Part shown: positions 27,959 through 37,149 of the stretch, piece after piece | Position numbering within the stretch: position 1 is the first letter of the stretch | Layout: each line of letters opens with the position of its first letter | From: Hyunsoonleella ulvae | GTDB lineage: Bacteria; Bacteroidota; Bacteroidia; Flavobacteriales; Flavobacteriaceae | Assembly: GCF_016827605.1 (NCBI RefSeq) | Contig: NZ_JAEPJQ010000001.1 | Span: 1,232,183-1,296,182 of the forward strand | Direction of reading: 5' to 3' | DNA: 64,000 nucleotides | Notes under the pieces: generated by a model | What the model was told of the DNA's origin: nothing | What the model saw: only the letters and a program-made list of their open reading frames with translations | Databases searched by the model: none | Translations under genes and position numbers: made by a program

Positions 27959-29230
27959 ATGAATATTCTAATACTTGGTTCTGGAGGAAGAGAGCATACA
28001 TTTGCATGGAAAATAGCACAAAGTAGTAAATGCAACAACTTATATGTAGCACCAGGAAATTCAGGAACTGCTGAGGTAGCCACAAATGTAAATATTGCTG
28101 TTACCGATTTTGATGCTATTAAAAACCTAGTATTAGACAAAAATATTGATATGGTAGTTGTAGGGCCAGAAGATCCTTTAGTTAATGGTGTTCATGATTA
28201 TTTTTTAGATGATGACGCCATTAAACATGTCGCTATTATTGGGCCACAAAAAGTTGCTGCTGAATTAGAAGGTAGTAAAGAATTCGCTAAAGAATTTTTG
28301 TATCGCCATAATATTCCAACTGCAGCTTACGAAAGTTTTACAAAAGACAGTGTTGAAAAAGGATATGCATTTCTTGAGACTTTAAAACCACCTTATGTAT
28401 TGAAAGCAGATGGACTTGCAGCGGGAAAGGGAGTGGTAATTTTAAATGATTTAGATGAGGCCAAGACAGAACTTAAGAGTATGTTGGTTGACGCTAAATT
28501 TGGAGATGCAAGTACAAAAGTTGTAATAGAAGAATTTCTAGACGGTATTGAGCTTAGCTGTTTTGTATTAACTGATGGTACAAATTATAAAGTATTACCA
28601 ACAGCTAAAGACTATAAGCGTATTGGAGAAGGCGATACAGGTTTAAATACTGGCGGTATGGGTGCAGTATCTCCTGTACCATTTGCAACAGAAGCGTTTT
28701 TAAATAAGATAGAGGAACGTATTGTAAAACCTACAGTAGAGGGCTTAAAAAAGGATAACTTGCCTTATGTAGGCTTTATTTTTATTGGGTTAATTAAAGT
28801 AGGGGATGATCCTAAAGTGATTGAATATAATGTTCGTATGGGGGACCCTGAAACCGAGGTTGTATTTCCTAGGCTTAAGAATGATTTGGTTGAAATTTTA
28901 CAGGCCATGGCTAGCGGCACTCTTGGTACAATAAATATAGACATTGATGAACGCGCAGCTACAACTATTATGTGTGTATCTGGAGGATATCCAGAAGCTT
29001 ATGAAAAAGGCAAAGAAATTACGGGTATAGAAAATATTAAAGATTCTATTCCATTTCACGCAGGCGCTCAAATCATGGATGGCAAAATAGTAACTACAGG
29101 TGGAAGAGTTATAGCTATTACATCTTACGGTAAAACGTATCAAGAAGCCATAAAAAAATCTTACCAAAGTATAGATAAACTACATTTTGATAAGATGTAT
29201 TATCGTAAGGATATTGGATTCGATTTATAA
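27959..29230 (+). CDS. purD: phosphoribosylamine--glycine ligase
   Basis: A 423-residue ATP-grasp enzyme (GAR synthetase, de novo purine pathway). The N-terminus MNILILGSGGREHTFAW is the family start, so ATG at 27959 is chosen over a TTG 39 bases upstream whose codons would read through the REP palindrome. GPEDPLVNG, KADGLAAGKGV, DYKRIGEGDTGLNTGGMG and YNVRMGDPETE are conserved. Its 3' end overlaps the convergent DUF6341-like gene by 6 bases. Confidence 0.94.
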   Translation: MNILILGSGGREHTFAWKIAQSSKCNNLYVAPGNSGTAEVATNVNIAVTDFDAIKNLVLDKNIDMVVVGPEDPLVNGVHDYFLDDDAIKHVAIIGPQKVAAELEGSKEFAKEFLYRHNIPTAAYESFTKDSVEKGYAFLETLKPPYVLKADGLAAGKGVVILNDLDEAKTELKSMLVDAKFGDASTKVVIEEFLDGIELSCFVLTDGTNYKVLPTAKDYKRIGEGDTGLNTGGMGAVSPVPFATEAFLNKIEERIVKPTVEGLKKDNLPYVGFIFIGLIKVGDDPKVIEYNVRMGDPETEVVFPRLKNDLVEILQAMASGTLGTINIDIDERAATTIMCVSGGYPEAYEKGKEITGIENIKDSIPFHAGAQIMDGKIVTTGGRVIAITSYGKTYQEAIKKSYQSIDKLHFDKMYYRKDIGFDL

Positions 29231-29452
29231 AAACGAGTGAGAAGAAACACTCTTATCTTCCTCGTTATTGTCATCAAAAATTTTAAGTTGCTTTATCCAA
29301 TAAACAATGGCAACCATACAAATAAGGGTAAAAATCCAAGAGATAGTGTTAGCTAACCACCAGTTGTCCAATTCCAATGCCCTTAACGCATCATAAGGTG
29401 CAAAAAGCACATTAACAAATAAATCTTGTATAGCGTAAAAGAAGTCTTTCAT
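29225..29452 (-). CDS. small membrane protein (DUF6341-like), unknown function
   Basis: A 75-residue protein with one hydrophobic helix near residues 34-53 and an acidic, serine-rich tail. I recall similar small proteins beside purD and upp in flavobacteria annotated as DUF6341, but this is memory, not a search. Conserved placement suggests a real gene; function is unknown. Confidence 0.65.
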   Translation of the reverse strand: MKDFFYAIQDLFVNVLFAPYDALRALELDNWWLANTISWIFTLICMVAIVYWIKQLKIFDDNNEEDKSVSSHSFL

Positions 29453-29576
29453 CTGTTAAATATTTTGATTTTAGTAGTATCCATTATAATTCATAATAGA
29501 TTCAGTATCTTATGTAAATAATAATCATTAGTTACATGATTAGTATATTTACGCAACAAAAATACAAAAACCGCCA

Positions 29577-30500
29577 ATGATAACAAGCTTTTTTAGTAAA
29601 TCTAAACCAATAAATTTCATAGTAGGATTTTTTATTATTGGTATTGCTTGTCTATTCTCTTTTTTTAAACTTCAAAACCATCCAATAGGTATTAATTCAA
29701 TACTTAAATTTATGGTTTTTTTTATTGGCAGTTATTTTTCAATGTTGATTGTAAATTTTGTTTCTACTAAAAACGGACTTACACAAACTACAAATTTTGA
29801 AATTGTACTTTATGGGTTGTTTTTACTTATGGTACCACAAGCGACTGATAATTTAGCGGTAATTTTGGCAAATATATTTTTACTTTTTAGTGCAAGGCGT
29901 TTAATTAGTTTGCGGTCTCAAAAAAATGTAAAAAAGAAACTTTTTGATGCTGCATTTTGGATTACTGTGGCTATGTTGTGTTATCCTTGGTCTGCTTTAT
30001 TCATTCTATTAGTGCCAGTATCCATCTTTTTATATACTGAGAATAAATTAAGACATTGGCTCATACCAATAACAGCAATTATTTCAGTACTACTTATCTC
30101 GTATAGCATAAGTTTTTTTATGGATTTTGATTTGCTAATCCATCTTTTTAAAAAGAGCAGGATAAGTTTCGATTTTAGTGCTTACAATACCATTCAGTTT
30201 TTAATAGCATTAACGGTATTGTTATCTTTTGGGTTGTGGTCTTTTTTATTTTACATAAAAAATATCAAATCAAAGAAAAAAGCGCTGCGTCCAGCTTTTT
30301 ATATTATAATTTGGGCATCAATTTTATCCTTTCTTATATTGATATTGGCACCCCAAAAAACTGGAGCTGAGTTTCTATTTATGTTCGCCCCATTAGCCAT
30401 TATTATCTCTAATTATCTTGAAATTGTAAAAGAGAAATGGTTTAAAGAAGTGTTCTTTTCAGTACTCTTAATAGTGCCATTTGTACTTTTATTTTTGTAG
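29577..30500 (+). CDS. polytopic membrane protein (DUF6427-like), unknown function
   Basis: A 307-residue protein with about nine hydrophobic segments and short basic loops. No catalytic motif is visible. It lies between purD and upp, overlapping the convergent upp gene by 12 bases. I believe relatives are called DUF6427. Function unknown. Confidence 0.7.
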   Translation: MITSFFSKSKPINFIVGFFIIGIACLFSFFKLQNHPIGINSILKFMVFFIGSYFSMLIVNFVSTKNGLTQTTNFEIVLYGLFLLMVPQATDNLAVILANIFLLFSARRLISLRSQKNVKKKLFDAAFWITVAMLCYPWSALFILLVPVSIFLYTENKLRHWLIPITAIISVLLISYSISFFMDFDLLIHLFKKSRISFDFSAYNTIQFLIALTVLLSFGLWSFLFYIKNIKSKKKALRPAFYIIIWASILSFLILILAPQKTGAEFLFMFAPLAIIISNYLEIVKEKWFKEVFFSVLLIVPFVLLFL

Positions 30501-31148
30501 TTTCTCTCCAAACGATAAGTCGCCTGCATCCCCCAGTCCAGGGACTATATATCCTTGATGGTTTAGGGTTTTATCAATAGCCCCAATCCAAAGATGTGTG
30601 TGTTTTGGAAATTTTGAATTTACAAAGTCAACGCCCACTTGAGACCCTATAACACTAACAATGTGGATATTTTTAGGCATACCAAACTTTTGTAAAGCTT
30701 CGTAAGTTGTAACCATAGATTGGCCAGTAGCTAGCATGGGGTCTGCTAAAATTAAGGTTTTATCATTTAAATCAGGACATGCTAAATACTCAACAATAAT
30801 TTCAAAACTTTCAGGGTTGTCTTTATGGTGCCTGTAGGCTGAAATAAAGGCATTTTCAGCAGTATCAAAATAGTTCAGCAATCCGTTGTGTAAAGGTATA
30901 CCCGCTCTTAGAATTGTGCATAACACAACATTATCATCATAAATATTTATATCACAGTGTCCTAAGCTTGTTTGGATGGTTTTTGTATTGTAGTTTAGTG
31001 TTTTGCTCAGTTCATAACCTAAAACCTCTCCAATGCGTTCTATGTTTTTTCTAAAACGCATACTGTCTTTTTGTTTGGAAACATCACGTATTTCAGAAAT
31101 GAATGTATTAAGTATCGAGTTGTCTTCAGATAGGTTATGGATATGCAT
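30489..31148 (-). CDS. upp: uracil phosphoribosyltransferase
   Basis: A 219-residue type I PRTase salvage enzyme making UMP from uracil and PRPP. The PRPP loop is LILADPMLATGQSM and the uracil-binding C-terminus is GLGDAGDLSFGEK. AGIPLHNG, the usual LRAG-type segment, is also present. Divergent from the DUF4254 gene. Confidence 0.92.
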   Translation of the reverse strand: MHIHNLSEDNSILNTFISEIRDVSKQKDSMRFRKNIERIGEVLGYELSKTLNYNTKTIQTSLGHCDINIYDDNVVLCTILRAGIPLHNGLLNYFDTAENAFISAYRHHKDNPESFEIIVEYLACPDLNDKTLILADPMLATGQSMVTTYEALQKFGMPKNIHIVSVIGSQVGVDFVNSKFPKHTHLWIGAIDKTLNHQGYIVPGLGDAGDLSFGEKLQK

Positions 31149-31191
31149 ATTTAAGAGGTGCTTTTAGAATGCTAAAGTTAACTAATATAAG

Positions 31192-31199
31192 TATATTTG
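31192..31199 (+). promoter_or_regulatory. -7 promoter box (TAnnTTTG) for the DUF4254 gene
   Basis: TATATTTG lies 19 bases before the ATG at 31219. On the other strand a near-consensus TAACTTTA (31173-31180) faces upp, so the two genes may share a divergent promoter region. Confidence 0.5.
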
Positions 31200-31218
31200 C
31201 GGTTTAATATTTAAATCT

Positions 31219-31824
31219 ATGTTTACCGATAAAGCCAATAAAATATTTCAAGATGTTATTGAAACATACCATGTTATAAACACTGTAGATCAACCTTTTG
31301 AAAACCCTTATTCAAAAAATGATTTGATTGAACATTTGTTATATAGAAAATGTTGGATAGACACAGTACAATGGCATTATGAAGACATTATTCGCGATCC
31401 AAATATTGATCCAGTTGATGCATTAAAATTAAAACGTCAAATCGATGCTTCAAATCAGGATAGAACTGATATGGTTGAGTATATAGATAGTTACCTTTTG
31501 GAGAAGTACAAAGATGTTACTCCAAACCAAGATGCTACTATCAATACAGAAAGTCCGGCTTGGGGTATTGATAGACTTTCAATTTTAGCATTAAAAATTT
31601 ATCATATGCATGAAGAAGCTACTAGAGCAGATGCTTCAGATGCCCACAGAGCTGCTTGTAAATCCAAATTGGATGTTTTATTGGAACAGCGCGTAGATTT
31701 GTCTACCGCTATAGATACACTTTTAAGTGATATTGAAAAAGGAAGTAAGTATATGAAAGTATACAAGCAAATGAAGATGTATAATGACGATGAGCTTAAC
31801 CCTGTGTTGCGTTCTCAAAAATAG
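31219..31824 (+). CDS. DUF4254 domain-containing protein
   Basis: A 201-residue, helical soluble protein with a conserved histidine/tryptophan-rich N-terminal part (HLLYRKCWIDTVQWHYEDIIRDP). This matches the DUF4254 family, often encoded beside a heptosyltransferase-like GT9 gene as here (51 bases downstream). A role in LPS core assembly is a guess from context. Confidence 0.8.
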   Translation: MFTDKANKIFQDVIETYHVINTVDQPFENPYSKNDLIEHLLYRKCWIDTVQWHYEDIIRDPNIDPVDALKLKRQIDASNQDRTDMVEYIDSYLLEKYKDVTPNQDATINTESPAWGIDRLSILALKIYHMHEEATRADASDAHRAACKSKLDVLLEQRVDLSTAIDTLLSDIEKGSKYMKVYKQMKMYNDDELNPVLRSQK

Positions 31825-31875
31825 AATTTTATCGTTGCTGATACCTTCGAGCCTAAAACCTCAATTTAAATTGGG

Positions 31876-32901
31876 ATGTCTACACCCAAAAAAAATATTC
31901 TAGTAATACGTCTTTCAGCCATGGGGGATGTAGCCATGACTATTCCAGTTTTACAAGCATTAACAAAACAGTATAGCGATCTAAAAATTACGGTATTAAC
32001 CAAACCTTTTTTTAAACCTCTTTTTAGAAATATACATAATATATCTGTAATTTCTGTTGATGTTCAACATACTCATAAAGGTGTTTTCGGGTTGTATAAA
32101 CTTGCAAGGGTATTAAATAAATCACATAGGTTTTATGCAATTGCCGATTTACACAATGTTATAAGAAGTAAGTTATTAAAGCTATTTATAACTAGCAAAG
32201 TTGTAGCTACCATTAATAAAGGACGAAAAGAAAAACAGCAGCTAACCTCAGGAAAACTTTTCAAGCCATTAAAGAGCACGCATCAACGATATGCAGATGT
32301 GTTTGGTGCTTTAGGGTATCCAGTAGATTTGTCAAACCCCTCGTTTCCCCAACCTGTTACACTTAAAGATGATTTAAAAGGTCTTGTTGGAGATCGTTTA
32401 TCAGGATTTATTGGTATAGCACCATTTGCTGCCCACGAAGGTAAAGTGTATCCATTAACCCTTATGGAAGAAGTGATAAAAACACTCTCCACTAATTACA
32501 AAATTATATTGTTTGGAGGTGGTAAGGATGAAGCTGACTTATTAGTGCGCTGGGAGACATCTCATAGTAATACTGTTGCTCTTGCAGGCAAATTATCTTT
32601 AGAAAGGGAGTTGGATATTATTTCGAACCTTGACGTTATGTTGTCAATGGATTCAGGTAACGCACATCTAGCAGCAATGATGGGTGTTAAAGTAGTTACC
32701 ATTTGGGGAGTAACACATCCATATGCTGGTTTTATGCCTTTTAACCAGCCTGAAGATTACGCCTTACTTTCAGATAAAAAAGCCTTCCCTTTAATACCAA
32801 CCTCAGTTTATGGTAACATAGTGCCCAAGGGCTATGAGAAAGCAGCAGCTTCTGTTTTACCTGATACGGTTGTAGATAAAATAAAGGCAGTTGTTACATA
32901 A
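31876..32901 (+). CDS. glycosyltransferase family 9 (heptosyltransferase-like)
   Basis: A 341-residue GT-B protein with the N-terminal ILVIRLSAMGDVAMT motif, GIAPFAAHEGKVYP, FGGGKDEADLL and the C-terminal SMDSGNAHLAAMMGVKVV. These define the ADP-heptose:LPS heptosyltransferase family. It probably adds a sugar to the LPS inner core. A perfect 12-bp palindrome (CAATTTAAATTG, 31862-31873) sits just before the ATG. Confidence 0.87.
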   Translation: MSTPKKNILVIRLSAMGDVAMTIPVLQALTKQYSDLKITVLTKPFFKPLFRNIHNISVISVDVQHTHKGVFGLYKLARVLNKSHRFYAIADLHNVIRSKLLKLFITSKVVATINKGRKEKQQLTSGKLFKPLKSTHQRYADVFGALGYPVDLSNPSFPQPVTLKDDLKGLVGDRLSGFIGIAPFAAHEGKVYPLTLMEEVIKTLSTNYKIILFGGGKDEADLLVRWETSHSNTVALAGKLSLERELDIISNLDVMLSMDSGNAHLAAMMGVKVVTIWGVTHPYAGFMPFNQPEDYALLSDKKAFPLIPTSVYGNIVPKGYEKAAASVLPDTVVDKIKAVVT

Positions 32902-32908
32902 ACGCTTA

Positions 32909-33973
32909 TTAAACATCATCATAATCTACCACAATAGATGCTGTAGTTGGGTGTGCCTGACATGTAAGAACCAATCCGCTAGCAACCTCACTTTCGGTTA
33001 AAATATTGTTTTGTACCATAGTTGCAGCACCTTCTTTAATTTGCGCTAAGCAACTACTACAAATACCTCCTTGGCAAGAGTAAGGGGCATCTAAATCTTT
33101 ATCAAGAGCAGCTTCAAGAATAGTTTGCTTGGCAGACATCTCAAAAGAGGTTTCTTCATCGTCAACAATTACGGTAATTTGTGCATTGCCAGATTTAGAT
33201 ACTGTGTCCTTCTGTTCCTTGGATGCTTCAGCTTTTGCAGCTTTAAACAACTCAAAATGCACACGATTTTCATCAATATTATGTTCAGCCAATACATTTT
33301 TTACGGTATGAATCATACCTTCAGGGCCACAAATATAAAACGCATCAACATCAATATGCTTGTATTTGTTTTTCATTACATAGTTTACCGTGCTTTTTTC
33401 AATACGTCCAAAAATAGCATTGTCTTCATCGGTTTGACTAAATACAAATTCTATAGAAAAACGTTCTCTATACCTATGTTGCAGCTCAAGAAGTTCGTTC
33501 AAGAACATGGTGTCTTTTGTAGACTTATTACCATACACCAATATCACTTTACTTTTTACCTCTTCCTCCAGAGCACATCTTAGTATACTCATAATTGGTG
33601 TAATACCACTTCCAGCAGCAAATAGCGCTATGTTTTTTGTTTTGTTGTCGTTTGGTTCAAAAACAAAACGACCTTTCGGAGAACCCACTTCAATATCATC
33701 CCCAACTTTTAAGGTATGGTTTGCGTAAACCGAAAAAGTACCGTTCTCTACTTCTTTTACAGCTACTTTTAAATTTCCACTATGTGGAGACACGCAAAGA
33801 GAGTAGTCTCGCCTTATATCATTGCCATCAATTTGGGTTTTAAGCGTGATATATTGGCCTGCTTTAAATTGAAATTGACCCTTAAGATTTTCAGGTACAT
33901 TAAAACCAATACTAACAGCTTTATCTGTAACTCTAGTTATATTTTTTATTGAAAGTTTGTGAAATCCAGACAT
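32909..33973 (-). CDS. ferredoxin--NADP reductase / PaaE-like oxidoreductase with C-terminal 2Fe-2S domain
   Basis: A 354-residue protein with an FAD domain (RDYSLC near residue 56), an NAD(P)-binding domain (ALFAAGSGITPIMSI, YICGPEGMI) and a C-terminal plant-type ferredoxin domain. The four cluster cysteines are visible in PYSCQGGICSSC and the later LTCQAHP. It passes electrons from NADPH to a partner oxygenase or desaturase; the partner is not encoded nearby. The promoter box CAAAAATA at 33988-33995 is on its upstream side. Confidence 0.88.
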   Translation of the reverse strand: MSGFHKLSIKNITRVTDKAVSIGFNVPENLKGQFQFKAGQYITLKTQIDGNDIRRDYSLCVSPHSGNLKVAVKEVENGTFSVYANHTLKVGDDIEVGSPKGRFVFEPNDNKTKNIALFAAGSGITPIMSILRCALEEEVKSKVILVYGNKSTKDTMFLNELLELQHRYRERFSIEFVFSQTDEDNAIFGRIEKSTVNYVMKNKYKHIDVDAFYICGPEGMIHTVKNVLAEHNIDENRVHFELFKAAKAEASKEQKDTVSKSGNAQITVIVDDEETSFEMSAKQTILEAALDKDLDAPYSCQGGICSSCLAQIKEGAATMVQNNILTESEVASGLVLTCQAHPTTASIVVDYDDV

Positions 33974-33987
33974 GATAAAAATTTTAG

Positions 33988-33995
33988 CAAAAATA
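33988..33995 (-). promoter_or_regulatory. -7 promoter box (TAnnTTTG) for the ferredoxin reductase gene
   Basis: The minus strand reads TATTTTTG, 14 bases before the ATG at 33973. Confidence 0.45.
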
Positions 33996-34038
33996 GTGAA
34001 GCATTAACGTTTTATCGATGTTTTTAGCTGAAAAATTA

Positions 34039-34079
34039 ATACATAAAATAATTATGCATAAGAATTTTATGTATATTTG
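34039..34079 (+). promoter_or_regulatory. PadR operator and promoter
   Basis: A perfect 11-bp inverted repeat, ATACATAAAAT (34039-34049) and ATTTTATGTAT (34064-34074), surrounds a second perfect palindrome TTATGCATAA (34052-34061). The right arm overlaps a -7 box TATATTTG (34072-34079) that lies 6 bases before the padR ATG. PadR-type repressors bind ATGT/ACAT dyads, so this is probably the autoregulatory operator. Confidence 0.75.
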
Positions 34080-34085
34080 AAACCT

Positions 34086-34427
34086 ATGAAAAGCAGCAAT
34101 TTATATAAGGGAAGCTTAACCACCATTATTTTAAAGCTCTTGAACGAGAATGACAAAATGTATGGGTATGAGATTACAAAGAAGGTTAAGGAAATAACCA
34201 AGGGAGAGCTTAATATTACAGAAGGCGCTTTATATCCATCATTACATAAACTAGAAGCAGAAGGGCTGTTGGATGTTGAGTTTGCTAGAGTAAATAACCG
34301 TATGAGAAAATACTATAAGTTAACAGAGCTGGGGACTCAAGAAACTGTAAACAAGTTAGCTGAACTCGAAGAATATATTCGCACTATGCGAGCCTTAGTC
34401 AATCCTAAATATAGAATAGAGTATTGA
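34086..34427 (+). CDS. PadR family transcriptional regulator
   Basis: A 113-residue winged-helix repressor from ATG at 34086 (a TTG nine bases earlier lies inside the promoter box). It has YGYEITKKV, the recognition-helix region ITEGALYPSLHKLEAEGLL and the wing plus C-terminal helix (YYKLTELG). It precedes genes for a secreted DUF2059 protein and a two-part ABC exporter, which are its likely targets. The effector is unknown. Confidence 0.9.
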   Translation: MKSSNLYKGSLTTIILKLLNENDKMYGYEITKKVKEITKGELNITEGALYPSLHKLEAEGLLDVEFARVNNRMRKYYKLTELGTQETVNKLAELEEYIRTMRALVNPKYRIEY

Positions 34428-34551
34428 TTTTAGGACTAGTGCCTGTTAAAAAACAGAATTTAAATTTTTACAGAAACGAGAAAAACTGTAACAATTCTAA
34501 CTATTTTTATACTGATTATAAAAATTCACAAAAACCATAAAAAATTCACAC

Positions 34552-34953
34552 ATGAAACATCTATTACTAGTATTCGTTTTAGTGCTTACCATTTCTACAC
34601 ATGCACAAGATGATGCCGATTTTAAAGCCGAAACAGTAGAGTTTATAAAGTTAACGGGAGCCACAAAAGCGTTTGATGATGCTATAGACCAATTGGGTAG
34701 TATGGTATCTCAAGAAAATAAAGAAGCTTATAAGAAAGAAGCAGAGGGGACTTTAGATGCACTTTACAATCAGATGGCTACCTTGTATATGGCAGAATTT
34801 ACTAGAGAAGAAATCCAAGAATTAGTAAAATTCTACAAAACTCATATTGGAAAGAAACTGGCCAACAAACAAGTGTCATTAGCACAAAAGGGTATGATGA
34901 TGGGACAGTCTTGGGGAATGAAAGTACAGGGCATCGCCCAAAAGTATAATTAA
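34552..34953 (+). CDS. secreted DUF2059 domain-containing protein
   Basis: A 133-residue protein with a cleavable signal peptide (MKHLLLVFVLVLTISTHAQ) and a helical DUF2059 domain (YMAEFTREEIQELVKFYKTHIGKK). It is 12 bases ahead of the ABC permease gene. The function of the family is unknown. Confidence 0.82.
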   Translation: MKHLLLVFVLVLTISTHAQDDADFKAETVEFIKLTGATKAFDDAIDQLGSMVSQENKEAYKKEAEGTLDALYNQMATLYMAEFTREEIQELVKFYKTHIGKKLANKQVSLAQKGMMMGQSWGMKVQGIAQKYN

Positions 34954-34965
34954 ACGCATTTCTAC

Positions 34966-36444
34966 ATGATTAAGCATTTCTTAAATTTAGAATGGAAGGC
35001 GTTTTTTAGGTCTGCAAGCTTTGGTAAAAGCCTAGGGATAAAGATTTTTATGGGTTTTATGGGATTGTGGATGGTTTTGATGTTTTTAGGAACAGGCTTA
35101 GGCTTGTATCCATCACTTAAAGACTTATATCCTGAAAAAGACCCATTAAAAATTGTAAATAGTTTTTTGTTTTTCTGGATTCTAGGCGATTTACTGTTTC
35201 GGTTTTTCTTTCAAAAGTTACCCGTAATGAGTGTAAAGCCATTATTAACACTGCCTATCGGTAGAAATCAAATAGTTAATTTTGTGCTTGGCAAATCTGC
35301 TTTGTCCTTTTTTAATTTTTTACCGCTATTTACCATAATACCTTTTGGCATTATGTTATTGATTAATGATTATCCAGTGGGCTCAGTAGTTAGTTGGCTG
35401 TTTGGTTTAATCTTAACAACCCTGATAATTAACTTTCTCAATTTTATTATCGAAAGTTTATCGGCCGAAACTGAGCTTTCGTTTGTGCCTATTATCCTTT
35501 TTACCGGAGGGCTTTTCGCCCTAGATTATTTTGATGTTGTATCATTTAAAAGTTTAATAGGCAGTTTCTATAACGCAATTTATAATTCGCCTTATTTATT
35601 AGTTACACTTCTGGCAATACTGGGTGTTAGCTATGCTATCAACTTTAATCTATTACACAAAAAACTCTTTTTAGATAGTGGTTTAAAAACTGAGATAAAG
35701 GAAGTAAATGCATCAAATTTAGATTGGACCAAAAATTTTGGAGACATAGCACCATTCATGCAATTAGATTTACGATTAATTTGGCGTAACAAACGTACGA
35801 AATCTTCGGTTTGGATGTTGGCACTTGGGCTATTATACGGTCTGTTTTTCTATCCTCAGCCTACCTATCAAAATCAAACCTTTTTCTTCATTTTTATAGG
35901 CATCTTTTCTACTGGAATCTTTTTAATAAACTTTGGTCAGTTTGTGCCAGCCTGGGATAGTAGTTATTATAAATTATTGATGAGCCAAAATATTAAGTAC
36001 GAGCAATATTTAAAATCAAAGTTTACACTAATGGCGCTTAGTGTGTTGGTGTTATTTGTTTTAGGTATTCCATACGTGTATTTCGGTTGGAAGATATTGT
36101 TTGCTCATTTTGCGGCAGCGATTTATAACATAGGCGTGAATACCCATGTTATTTTATGGGGAGGTTCCTTTAACCGAAAAAGAATTGATTTAAGTCAAAA
36201 AGCAGCATTCAATTACCAAGGTACAGGAGCAGTGCAATGGCTAATAGGTATTCCTTTACTACTATTTCCAATGCTACTTTTTGCGATTCTTAACTGGTTG
36301 GTAAGTTTTGAAATTGCATGTATAGTGCTAATTGTAATAGGAGTTTTGGGCATTGTATTTCATCAAAAGATAATGCGTTTTATTACAGAGAAATATTTAG
36401 AATCAAAATATAAAATGATTGATGCGTTCGATCAAGACAATTAA
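34966..36444 (+). CDS. DUF5687 family ABC transporter permease
   Basis: A 492-residue membrane protein with about twelve hydrophobic helices and a cytoplasmic region with LDLRLIWRNKRTKSSVWML. It matches the DUF5687 type of ABC-2-like permease found in Bacteroidota. The ATPase gene starts 9 bases after it. The exported substrate is unknown; PadR-linked exporters often handle toxic compounds. Confidence 0.8.
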   Translation: MIKHFLNLEWKAFFRSASFGKSLGIKIFMGFMGLWMVLMFLGTGLGLYPSLKDLYPEKDPLKIVNSFLFFWILGDLLFRFFFQKLPVMSVKPLLTLPIGRNQIVNFVLGKSALSFFNFLPLFTIIPFGIMLLINDYPVGSVVSWLFGLILTTLIINFLNFIIESLSAETELSFVPIILFTGGLFALDYFDVVSFKSLIGSFYNAIYNSPYLLVTLLAILGVSYAINFNLLHKKLFLDSGLKTEIKEVNASNLDWTKNFGDIAPFMQLDLRLIWRNKRTKSSVWMLALGLLYGLFFYPQPTYQNQTFFFIFIGIFSTGIFLINFGQFVPAWDSSYYKLLMSQNIKYEQYLKSKFTLMALSVLVLFVLGIPYVYFGWKILFAHFAAAIYNIGVNTHVILWGGSFNRKRIDLSQKAAFNYQGTGAVQWLIGIPLLLFPMLLFAILNWLVSFEIACIVLIVIGVLGIVFHQKIMRFITEKYLESKYKMIDAFDQDN

Positions 36445-36453
36445 AAAACAGTT

Positions 36454-37149
36454 ATGATTACAACATCTAATTTATCAAAAACATATAGTGGGAATCAAGT
36501 ATTGCATATCGATAACTTGGAAATCCCCAAAGGACAAAGTTTTGGTTTGGTAGGCAACAATGGGGCTGGCAAAACCACATATTTTAGTTTATTATTGGAT
36601 TTAATTCAGCCTACAACTGGGCATATCGTTTCCAATAACATCCAAGTAAATAAAAGTGAAGATTGGAAACCTTTTACATCAGCTTTTATAGATGAAAGCT
36701 TTTTAATTGGTTACTTAACTCCAGAAGAGTATTTTTATTTTGTTGGGGAATTACGTGGACAAAATAAGGCTACTGTTGATGCTTTTGTAGCACAGTTTGA
36801 GGATTTTTTCCATGGAGAGATTCTAGGAAAGAAGAAGTATTTACGTGATTTAAGTAAGGGTAACCAGAAAAAAGCAGGTATTGTAGCGGCTTTAATTGGT
36901 AATCCTGAGGTGGTGATTTTAGACGAACCTTTTGCAAATCTAGACCCGACCACACAAATTAGATTAAAGGGTATTGTAAAAGATTTAGCTGAGACAAAAG
37001 GAGTTACTGTTTTAATTTCTAGTCATGATTTATTGCATGTTACAGATGTTTGCGAGCGTATTGTGGTATTGGAAAAAGGAGAAGTTGTAAAGGATTTGGT
37101 TACCAATACAGAAACATTAAAAGAGCTGGAAGCACATTTTGCAAATTAG
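36454..37149 (+). CDS. ABC transporter ATP-binding protein
   Basis: A 231-residue ATPase with Walker A GNNGAGKTT (near 35-43), a signature region LSKGNQKKAG, Walker B VVILDEPFANLDP and the switch His in ISSHDLLH. It pairs with the adjacent DUF5687 permease as an exporter. Confidence 0.93.
   Translation: MITTSNLSKTYSGNQVLHIDNLEIPKGQSFGLVGNNGAGKTTYFSLLLDLIQPTTGHIVSNNIQVNKSEDWKPFTSAFIDESFLIGYLTPEEYFYFVGELRGQNKATVDAFVAQFEDFFHGEILGKKKYLRDLSKGNQKKAGIVAALIGNPEVVILDEPFANLDPTTQIRLKGIVKDLAETKGVTVLISSHDLLHVTDVCERIVVLEKGEVVKDLVTNTETLKELEAHFAN

Noticed and set aside
33125..33583. 152-codon open frame opposite the ferredoxin reductase gene
   Set aside because: Antisense to a clear gene and rich in Phe/Ile from reverse codon bias.
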